This document shows, piece after piece, positions 1 through 5,416 of a stretch of DNA of 5,577 nt; the stretch's first letter is position 1; every line of letters starts with the position of its first letter. This stretch comes from an uncultured Bryobacterales bacterium (GTDB lineage: Bacteria > Acidobacteriota > Terriglobia > Bryobacterales > Bryobacteraceae): positions 1-5,577 of the forward strand of contig CALMAV010000328.1 in NCBI GenBank assembly GCA_937859895.1, in the 5' to 3' direction. The notes below the pieces were generated by a model, which saw only the letters and a list, made by a program, of their open reading frames with translations, did not search any database and had not been told where the DNA came from. The position numbers were made by a program, and so were the translations under genes.

Positions 1-1079
1 CTGAAGCGAAGCTTCACGGAGGCAAACATTCCTGGACGGAGGCGATGATGAGGATCGATGATCTGAATCTCGAACAGAAGTGTCCGGTTTTGCTGACTGA
101 GAGAGTCGGTGCTGCGGATGACCTTGCCATGGAATTGCTGGCTCGGCAGTTCGGAAAAGGTAAGGTCGGCTGTTTGCCCGGTCTGCAGCTGCAGTGCATC
201 CTCTTCGGGCACGCTTACGAAGGCTCGCAGGTCAAAAATATTCGAAATCTGAAAGAGTTCACCACCTTGTGCACCGCCGGTGGGTGGTCCGGCAGACTGA
301 GATGGAGCAGGGCCCGAAGTGGCAGCGAGCCCCTGGCCGGCGCCGGCGGCGGAAACAAGGCTACCCACCTCAACGTTCCGGGCTGTTACAGTTCCATTAA
401 TAGGAGCGCGCACCTGCTCGTAAGAAGCCAGAGCGGTCCAGTGCTCAAGAGAACTGGTTGCTGCATTTACATTGTTTAGCCCTGATTGCACGGCGTCGGC
501 AGCGGCCTTTGCAGCTGCTGCTGCGACATCGTCATCCTGCTGCGAAAGAACTCCATGCTGAAAGAGAGTGTGAACGCGATTATAGGTTGCCTGCTGGAAG
601 GCGAACTGGCTGCGTGCCGTTTTTAGAGCATCGGTACTGGCCTGCAGAAGAAAACGTTGCTGGTCAACGGTAGCGTCAAGCTCTGGAGATTCGATAGTGG
701 CAAGGACTTGACCCCGGTGGACCGAGTCACCTATGTCGGCTTTGAACGACTTGATATACCCTGCGGCGCGGGAGTAAACATGCGTAGTCGAGACCGGAAC
801 CAGGGTACCGGGAAGCGTAAGCTCCTCAGTCCTGGAAGCCTGTTGAACGGTCATCACCTGTACGATAGGTAATGCGCTCTTCTGTCCATTTGCCCGAGCC
901 TGCACCGCTTTGTCGCGCTTTTGGCGAGGCAGCCATCCGAAGAGCAACAATCCACCAATCAAGACAAGCGCAAGGAGCAGGTACAGCCAGTAGCGTGGTT
1001 GAGAGCGAGGATCTGAGTCTGAGCCGCTTTCGTGTGTAGTGCCGGTCTCGGGAGATTGCTGAGCGAGATTGCTACTCAT
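1..1079 (-). CDS. RND efflux periplasmic adaptor (HlyD/membrane fusion protein family), 3' end outside window
   Basis: This is the periplasmic adaptor that would bridge the inner-membrane RND permease to an outer-membrane channel. The frame runs from ATG at 1079-1077 through 359 complete codons to the window edge without a stop. Residues 30-50 form one hydrophobic N-terminal anchor after a polar Ser/Asp-rich tail, so the protein is probably membrane-tethered, not a lipoprotein. Residues 105-135 are the first half of the lipoyl-like domain (AAGYIKSF, GDSVHRGQVLATIESPELD). Residues 136-220 are an Ala/Gln-rich alpha-hairpin, and residues 220-244 (YEQVRAPINGTVTARNVEVG) close the lipoyl domain. 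The beta-barrel follows, ending in the family signature RLRPGMFASVKL at 346-357. A Gly/Ala/Ser/Pro-rich stretch at 245-273 is longer than the usual loop there. The start overlaps the permease stop by one base (TAATG), which points to coupled translation. No damage is visible. The family is certain; the exported substrate cannot be told. Confidence 0.95.
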   Translation of the reverse strand, partial: MSSNLAQQSPETGTTHESGSDSDPRSQPRYWLYLLLALVLIGGLLLFGWLPRQKRDKAVQARANGQKSALPIVQVMTVQQASRTEELTLPGTLVPVSTTHVYSRAAGYIKSFKADIGDSVHRGQVLATIESPELDATVDQQRFLLQASTDALKTARSQFAFQQATYNRVHTLFQHGVLSQQDDDVAAAAAKAAADAVQSGLNNVNAATSSLEHWTALASYEQVRAPINGTVTARNVEVGSLVSAAGAGQGLAATSGPAPSQSAGPPTGGAQGGELFQISNIFDLRAFVSVPEEDALQLQTGQTADLTFSELPSQQFHGKVIRSTDSLSQQNRTLLFEIQIIDPHHRLRPGMFASVKLRF

Positions 1080-1081
1080 TA
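1077..1081 (-). promoter_or_regulatory. TAATG stop/start overlap coupling permease and adaptor
   Basis: The permease stop TAA (1081-1079) shares its last A with the adaptor ATG (1079-1077). A weak Shine-Dalgarno-like AGAGG lies 10 bases upstream of the ATG, inside the permease 3' end. No other promoter-sized space exists, so the adaptor should be translated from the permease mRNA, probably by re-initiation of terminating ribosomes. This is inference from spacing. Confidence 0.7.
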
Positions 1082-2701
1082 AGTTGCTGCCTCTTGCGAA
1101 TCAGATCCTTCTCTAGCGTTCTGTTTAGACCCGAGGAGGTGCCCTCGCGTCTCGTCCTCAATGAGCTTGTCATAATCGACTGGGGCTTGCTTGCGAAGCA
1201 GCGAGTAGATGACGGGCACAATCAACAACGTGCCCACCGTCGCAAAGAGCAGTCCGCCGATAACGGCACGGCCAATGGGAGCATTCTGCTCCCCGCCCTC
1301 TCCCAGCGCGAGCGCCATAGGAAGCATGCCGAGGATCATGGCCAGAGCAGTCATACAGACAGGGCGTAGACGAGTTCGACCTGCTTCAAGTGCCGCCGCA
1401 AGCGCGTCTTTACCTTCTGCCCGGGAGTCGTTCGCAAACGTAACAACAAGAATGCTGTTGGCAGTCGCAACGCCCATCGTCATAATGGCTCCCATTAAGG
1501 CCGGGACGCTAAAGGTAGTCTGGGTGAGATACAGCATCCAGATGATGCCGGCAAAGGCTCCTGGAAGCGCCATCAAAATAATGAACGGGTCCGACCAGGA
1601 TTGAAAGTTGAGAGCCATCAACAGGTAAACGAAACACATTGCCGCTATGATTCCCAGGCCAAGGTACAGGAACGAAGTATTCATCGTTTGCACCTGGCCC
1701 GTCATCTCGATTCGTGTCGCTGCCGGAAGATGCTGCGAGGCAGCTTTAATGATCTTCTGTATATCCCGCGATACTCCACCCAGATCCCGCTGTTCGATGT
1801 TGGCGTAGATGTCCATTACGGGCAGAGCGTTGAAATGGGAAACCGTCAGTGGCGAAATTGCACGCTTGAAGCTGGAGACATTGCGCAAAAGTTGACCGTT
1901 GCTCACACCCGGTGCGGCTACCGGAGTATTAGAAAGAGTATTGAAATCTTGGAGCCGATACTGCGGAACCTGGACAACCACGGGATACTCGACTCCTGTT
2001 TTGGGGTTCATCCAAAAGTTTGGTGCAGTCTGCGCACTTCCGGAAAGCGCAAGCACGACATTGGTCGCGACATCCTTTTGCGTAAGACCAACCTGCTGTG
2101 CTTTCAGACGATCCACATCGACATCTATCTCTGGAGCACTGAATTGCTGTTGAATAAATACATCCGCAGTTCCGGGGACATTTTTGATTTCGTTTCGCAA
2201 CTGGATTGCAATCTTCTCTGTAGCCGCGGCGTCCTTGCCCAGAACTTGAACGTCAATGGGAGCCGGTGACCCAAAGTTTAACGTCTGGTTTGTGATGTCC
2301 GCCGGCTCGAAGAAGAACGTTTCCTGTGGAAACACTCTGTTTAAATCCTCGCGAAGGATCGTGGTCCATTCCTGTGTCGGCCGGTGCTTAGGAGCAAGGG
2401 CTACCAGGACATCTCCGTCGCCATTGCTGGTTGTGTCGCTCGCGGTGAAGGCAAGGTTGACGCCACCCGGCGGCAGACCAATATTATCGACCACCAGCGA
2501 CAGTTGATCCTGCGGTATGACCCGCCGTACTTCTGCATCGACACGGGCAAAAATCTGGGTAGCTACCTCAATCCGGGTTCCGCTGGGTGGACGCACATGA
2601 AACTGCATTTGTCCCGAGTCAACATACGGAAAAAAGTTTTCACCGATAAATGGAACAAGCAATAACGAAGCAAGCGAACCGACCGCGAAGAGAGCAGTCA
2701 C
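1079..2701 (-). CDS. RND permease, C-terminal half (TM7 to TM12)
   Basis: This is the second half of the permease. Homologous sequence actually begins at 2779, directly after the amber, and a GTG at 2701 is merely the first plausible restart codon; it lies inside TM7 and has no ribosome binding site. In full-length numbering (fragment index plus 543), TM7 is about 541-562 and the second porter domain fills about 565-880. TM8 is near 886-906, TM10 contains GVATANSILVVTFA (953-966), TM11 begins with RTRLRPVCMTA (985-995), and TM12 is near 1023-1045 ahead of a polar cytoplasmic tail of about 40 residues. The TM10 position equivalent to AcrB Lys940 is Ala957, while the equivalents of AcrB Arg971 and Thr978 (Arg987, Thr994) are kept. 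The frame ends at TAA, overlapping the adaptor start. Confidence 0.93.
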   Translation of the reverse strand: MTALFAVGSLASLLLVPFIGENFFPYVDSGQMQFHVRPPSGTRIEVATQIFARVDAEVRRVIPQDQLSLVVDNIGLPPGGVNLAFTASDTTSNGDGDVLVALAPKHRPTQEWTTILREDLNRVFPQETFFFEPADITNQTLNFGSPAPIDVQVLGKDAAATEKIAIQLRNEIKNVPGTADVFIQQQFSAPEIDVDVDRLKAQQVGLTQKDVATNVVLALSGSAQTAPNFWMNPKTGVEYPVVVQVPQYRLQDFNTLSNTPVAAPGVSNGQLLRNVSSFKRAISPLTVSHFNALPVMDIYANIEQRDLGGVSRDIQKIIKAASQHLPAATRIEMTGQVQTMNTSFLYLGLGIIAAMCFVYLLMALNFQSWSDPFIILMALPGAFAGIIWMLYLTQTTFSVPALMGAIMTMGVATANSILVVTFANDSRAEGKDALAAALEAGRTRLRPVCMTALAMILGMLPMALALGEGGEQNAPIGRAVIGGLLFATVGTLLIVPVIYSLLRKQAPVDYDKLIEDETRGHLLGSKQNAREGSDSQEAAT

Positions 2702-2779
2702 CGCCAGCCGGTGAGCCAGTGCCCATTCGAGAATGGATCCGTACCACTTCGCGAATCTCTCAAACTGATGTTCGAACCT

Positions 2780-2782
2780 CTA
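2780..2782 (-). other. In-frame TAG (amber) at permease codon 517
   Basis: The codons before the stop read RSWIWRVH and those after it read RFEHQFERFAKWYG in the same frame, matching the cytoplasmic linker that precedes TM7 in RND permeases. No indel is needed to join them. Glutamine (CAG), glutamate (GAG) and lysine (AAG) are all single-base alternatives to TAG that would suit this position. Confidence 0.9.
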
Positions 2783-4330
2783 ATGGACGCGCCAGATCCA
2801 ACTGCGGCTCTGCGGCGAGTTCCCGCCATCCGCCTGATAAAGCGACACTTCCGCAGGAAGCAGGAAGTGCATCATAGTGGCGACAAGCGTTCTGGAAAGC
2901 AGATAAGATGCGATCATCGCGAAGACAACCGCCAGGGCTAGCGGAGTAAAGATGTACTTAGCCGCCCCTGAGAGCAGTGTCACCGGTACAAAGACAATAC
3001 AGATACACATAGTGGAAACAAGCGCGGGAACCGCTACCTGCTGCGCGCTGTTCAGAATGGCAGCGGCAAGCGGAGTAGCTTTTTCCCCAAGATTCCGGTG
3101 TGTATTCTCAATCTCCACAGTTGCGTCGTCAACGAGCATTCCTACCGCAAGCGCCAGACCGCCTAGCGACATGACATTGATCGTCTCGCCCAGCGCGGAA
3201 AGAGCAGCCAGCGAGAAGAGAATCGCCAGCGGGATGGACGTGCAAACAATGAGGGTGCTGCGCCAGCTTCCCAGAAAAATCAGAATCATGATCCCGGTGA
3301 GCACAGCCGCCGTGATTGCCTCCTGCACCACATCCTGCACAGACGCTTTCACAATCAGTGACTGATCAAAGAGCGGCGTAATCGTGAGAGCGCTAGGCAA
3401 GCCTGCCTTAATGCGAGGCAACGCCGCCTTCACGTCGTCCACAATCTTAATGGTTGAGAAGGCTCCGTTCTTGATGACTGTGAGAAGGGCGGAAGTCTGC
3501 CCATTTTCCCGTACGAAGCTGGTCTGCGCCTCATGTCCATCGTGAATCCAGGCGACGTCGCTCATGAGGGTCAATGCCCCGTTGACGTTTTGAATGGGCA
3601 TGTTATTGAGCTCGGCTATTGAAGTGGGGCTGCTATTGGTGCCAACAACATATTCCCGGTCACCGATTTTCTGAGTTCCGGAGGGCAGAATGAAATTTTG
3701 ATTACCAAGCGCGGCGGAAATGTCAGAGACGCTGAGATGCCTTGCCGCTAATTGTTCCGGTTGCACATCCACCATAATTGCCCGCTGCTCACCGCCGTAC
3801 GGCAGCGGTATAGCGGCGCCCTGGATGGTAGCCAACTGCGAACGGATGACGTTCTGCCCCAAATCAAAGAGCTGCTGCTGTGATACGTTCTTACCGCCTA
3901 AGCTGAGCTGTACGATGGGCACGCTCGAGGCATCGTACTTCAGGATCTGCGGTGGGAGAATGCCTGGCGGCAACTGGCGAAGGATCGACTGAGCGAGCGC
4001 CGTCACCTGGGCCATTGCCAGGTTGATATTGGCGCCGGGCTGAAAATTAACTTTAATGACGCCGACTCCGCTATAGGACTGTGACTCCGTGCTTTTAATG
4101 TTGTTGACCGTTGTGGACAAGGCACGCTCACAGATGCCCACAATGCGTTTCGACATGTCGTCTGCGGCCAAACCGTTGTAAGTCCAAATGATGCTCACAA
4201 TCGGAATGTTGATATCCGGGAGAATATCCACAGGAGTGGTCAAAATCGAAAGGACGCCCGCGATCAGAATTAGAAACGAAGTAATTACGAAGGTATACGG
4301 CCTTCGCAGCGCCAATCTGACCAGCCACAT
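2780..4330 (-). CDS. RND permease, N-terminal half (TM1 to TM6)
   Basis: This 516-residue open frame is the first half of the permease. TM1 spans about residues 12-32 and is followed by the family motif TPVDILPDINIPIVSI (32-47). Residues about 50-330 form the first periplasmic porter domain, including the conserved NINLAMAQVT segment at 101-110. TM2 starts near 340, TM3 near 363, and TM4 carries GLALAVGMLVDDATVEIEN (391-409) with the proton-relay pair Asp401-Asp402. TM5 and TM6 lie near 433-455 and 462-488. The start ATG at 4330 is chosen because MWLVRLALRRPYTF is the typical RND N-terminus and GGAGGA sits 10 bases upstream. The frame ends at the amber (2782-2780) just after the linker residues WIWRVH. 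On its own this fragment lacks TM7-12 and would not be a working pump. Confidence 0.93.
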   Translation of the reverse strand: MWLVRLALRRPYTFVITSFLILIAGVLSILTTPVDILPDINIPIVSIIWTYNGLAADDMSKRIVGICERALSTTVNNIKSTESQSYSGVGVIKVNFQPGANINLAMAQVTALAQSILRQLPPGILPPQILKYDASSVPIVQLSLGGKNVSQQQLFDLGQNVIRSQLATIQGAAIPLPYGGEQRAIMVDVQPEQLAARHLSVSDISAALGNQNFILPSGTQKIGDREYVVGTNSSPTSIAELNNMPIQNVNGALTLMSDVAWIHDGHEAQTSFVRENGQTSALLTVIKNGAFSTIKIVDDVKAALPRIKAGLPSALTITPLFDQSLIVKASVQDVVQEAITAAVLTGIMILIFLGSWRSTLIVCTSIPLAILFSLAALSALGETINVMSLGGLALAVGMLVDDATVEIENTHRNLGEKATPLAAAILNSAQQVAVPALVSTMCICIVFVPVTLLSGAAKYIFTPLALAVVFAMIASYLLSRTLVATMMHFLLPAEVSLYQADGGNSPQSRSWIWRVH

Positions 4331-4340
4331 GAATTAACAT

Positions 4341-4346
4341 TCCTCC
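4341..4346 (-). promoter_or_regulatory. Ribosome binding site of the RND permease
   Basis: GGAGGA on the minus strand lies 10 bases before the permease ATG (4330-4328). A second ATG (4340-4338) follows it directly but is out of frame and has no spacing, so the downstream ATG is the better start. Confidence 0.75.
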
Positions 4347-4372
4347 AATAAGCAATCGTCTCAAGAACAGAA

Positions 4373-4406
4373 GCGAGCTGATAACGGTAAGAATGTATCA
4401 GCTCGC
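4373..4406 (-). terminator. Perfect 11-bp inverted repeat, probable terminator of the bicupin unit
   Basis: GCGAGCTGATA and TATCAGCTCGC pair perfectly (6 G-C, 5 A-T) around a 12-base loop. The hairpin begins 13 bases after the bicupin stop codon, and on the minus strand it is followed by TTCTGTTCTT, a broken U tract. This fits a modest Rho-independent terminator or attenuator between the bicupin and the pump operon. The palindrome could instead be an operator for a dimeric repressor, since it sits about 45-75 bases ahead of the permease start. No clear -35/-10 pair was found in the gap. Confidence 0.55.
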
Positions 4407-4419
4407 GCGTGCGCTTCCT

Positions 4420-4674
4420 TTAAACAACCTCTTCTACTACGGCGGGGATTTTACCCAGTTCTTCGGCTGAAAAACCTGTATGGGCCATTGCCACCTGCAC
4501 GGGCAAGGCTCGTAGCCATTGATTCAAGGAGACCTCCTGAACTTCGGAAGCTGTGAACAGCTCAAGAAAGACAAGGTCCTCAGTGCCGGTATTCTCGACA
4601 TAGTGACCAGCCATCTTGGGAATATAGCCCACGTCGTTCGCGTTAAAAATCCATGGTGCGGGCAGACTGCTCAC
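4420..4674 (-). CDS. Bicupin fragment 3: end of C-terminal cupin and tail
   Basis: Homologous codons start at 4644 (NANDVGYIP); the ten codons before that are upstream sequence read out of frame. The piece carries the last Mn ligand in MAGHYVENTG (H-x3-N), then EDLVFLELF with the Glu that matches OxdC Glu333, and the family tail VSLNQWLRALP. It ends in Val-Val and a TAA (4422-4420) at the normal family length, so the 3' end looks natural. It has no plausible start of its own. Confidence 0.75.
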   Translation of the reverse strand: MSSLPAPWIFNANDVGYIPKMAGHYVENTGTEDLVFLELFTASEVQEVSLNQWLRALPVQVAMAHTGFSAEELGKIPAVVEEVV

Positions 4675-5077
4675 CTTTGAAGACGGTCATGCGTCCTTTC
4701 CCCTTGATCCAGAATTGCCATTCGCTGCCATTGGGGTGCCAGTGCAGTTCGCGCAGGCCCCCGGGGCTGACCGTGACAAGAGCGCCGCAGATCTTGGGCG
4801 AAGCCGGGAAGTTATGAATATCGATGATCTTAATATTCCCGTGCTCGTTGCTGCGCGTCGGCACCATTGTGCTGGTCTTGAAAGTAAAAATTTGACCCGG
4901 CTTGCGGTTACGCCCTTCGACCTCAGCGCGGTCCTGTTGGAGCGTTTGTTTGGGAGGCTCGCTGGGGAAGATGTACAGCGGGTCGCCCTTGGGTAGTTTG
5001 GCGACCGAGTCGAGTCCAAGGCCGAAGTATTTCGCCAGCACTTCGGGAGGCGTGTGCATCAGCCAATCGGAAAGCAA
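4643..5077 (-). CDS. Bicupin fragment 2: lid end, linker and first half of C-terminal cupin
   Basis: The frame is open from 5149, just after the ochre stop; the listed start is a TTG (5077) that codes Leu164 of the full protein. It includes the helical segment SDWLMHTPPEVLAKYFGL, the inter-domain linker PLYIFPSEPP, and the start of cupin 2 with RELHWHPNGSEWQFWIKG (H-x-H-x4-E-x6-G). The lid residues SEES and catalytic Glu159 lie just upstream of the TTG, so a protein started there would lack them. It ends at TAA 4645-4643, created by an extra T after ARTMDF. Confidence 0.75.
   Translation of the reverse strand: MLSDWLMHTPPEVLAKYFGLGLDSVAKLPKGDPLYIFPSEPPKQTLQQDRAEVEGRNRKPGQIFTFKTSTMVPTRSNEHGNIKIIDIHNFPASPKICGALVTVSPGGLRELHWHPNGSEWQFWIKGKGRMTVFKGEQSARTMDF
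4645..4649 (-). other. Frameshift at a T5 run in the bicupin gene
   Basis: On the minus strand GAT TTT TAA gives Asp-Phe-stop. Dropping one T gives GAT TTT AAC GCG, reading MDFNANDVGYIP, which restores the expected run into cupin 2. The 3' fragment continues in the shifted frame to 4420. Confidence 0.9.
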
Positions 5078-5149
5078 GAAGGTACTCTCCTCGGAGAAGG
5101 ATCCCTGATTGAATCCCAGCAGGAACTCGCATCCGTCTTCGCCGATGCC

Positions 5150-5152
5150 TTA
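5150..5152 (-). other. In-frame TAA (ochre) at bicupin codon 139, in PHSI[Q]G
   Basis: The flanking codons read SPHSI before and GIGEDGCEFLL after, in the same frame. B. subtilis OxdC has PHSIQAL here, so the residue should be Gln. CAA to TAA is one C-to-T change. The stop is three codons after the last Mn ligand of cupin 1. Confidence 0.9.
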
Positions 5153-5404
5153 GATGGAGTGCGGAGAGCCGGCAGGAAAAATCCACAGATCGCCCTCGCT
5201 CACATCGTCGATGAACATGGATCCATCGGGCGAGAGAACAGTAACGCGGGCAGTGCCTTTAAGCATGATGGCCCACTCATCGGCCAGATGCCAGTGCAAT
5301 TCGCGGAAGCTGCCCTTCGTAATGCGCATGTCTACGCCGGCAATCTCCCGGGAGGCGGGCAACTCGCGCTCTGTTACCTGGTGGGTCCAGCCGCCCTCTT
5401 GCAC
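5150..5404 (-). CDS. Bicupin fragment 1: N-terminal cupin domain
   Basis: This 84-residue open piece carries most of the first cupin barrel: QEGGWTHQVTERELP, the metal motif RELHWHLADEWAIMLKG (H-x-H-x3-E-x6-G) and the second motif GDLWIFPAGSPHSI. It starts at a GTG (5404) that is only the first start-like codon after the TAG at 5416-5414 and has no convincing ribosome binding site. It ends in TAA exactly where family members have Gln of PHSIQG. It is better read as part of the larger broken gene than as a stand-alone protein. Confidence 0.75.
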   Translation of the reverse strand: MQEGGWTHQVTERELPASREIAGVDMRITKGSFRELHWHLADEWAIMLKGTARVTVLSPDGSMFIDDVSEGDLWIFPAGSPHSI

Positions 5405-5413
5405 CCGACGGAG

Positions 5414-5416
5414 CTA
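5414..5416 (-). other. In-frame TAG at bicupin codon 51
   Basis: The codon lies three codons before V55 in the string LRRVQEGGW, where family members have a charged or polar residue. CAG (Gln) would need one base change. Because the sequence upstream is not clearly in the same frame, this stop may be a by-product of an upstream indel and not a nonsense mutation of its own. Confidence 0.5.

Larger units (their letters stand above)
1079..4330 (-). pseudogene. RND (HAE-type) multidrug efflux permease, one gene interrupted by an in-frame amber codon
   Basis: Read as one frame from ATG 4330 to TAA 1081-1079, this encodes 1083 residues plus one internal TAG at codon 517, which is the normal length for an HAE-class RND proton-drug antiporter. 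Such permeases work as inner-membrane trimers with 12 transmembrane segments and two large periplasmic loops. Both halves show the expected order of parts: TM1, first porter loop, TM2-6, cytoplasmic linker, TM7, second porter loop, TM8-12. The Asp-Asp pair in TM4 (401-402) marks the drug/hydrophobe type and not the metal-exporting CzcA type. The gene follows a GGAGGA ribosome binding site and precedes its adaptor with a one-base overlap. The amber falls in the cytoplasmic linker between TM6 and TM7. It may be a recent inactivating mutation, a base-call error, or a suppressed codon. That this is one RND gene is very certain; the functional state is not. Confidence 0.9.

Noticed and set aside
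1601..2269. A 222-residue plus-strand open frame, and others such as 45-479 and 2952-3365
   Set aside because: They lie antisense to strongly conserved permease or adaptor sequence, have no recognisable domains and no ribosome binding sites, and read as shadows of the real frames.
1079..2701. The C-terminal permease half as a separate gene starting at GTG 2701
   Set aside because: The GTG lies inside TM7, lacks a ribosome binding site, and conserved RND codons continue in frame upstream to the amber.
4128..4364. A 78-residue minus-strand frame overlapping the permease start, with an ATG at 4340 right after GGAGGA
   Set aside because: It is out of frame with the clearly conserved permease N-terminus and has no recognisable content; the spacing from GGAGGA to its ATG is zero.
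4331..4383. A promoter for the pump operon, with TTGAGA as a -35 box
   Set aside because: At the right spacing the -10 position falls on the ribosome binding site region and does not resemble TATAAT, so no promoter is called.
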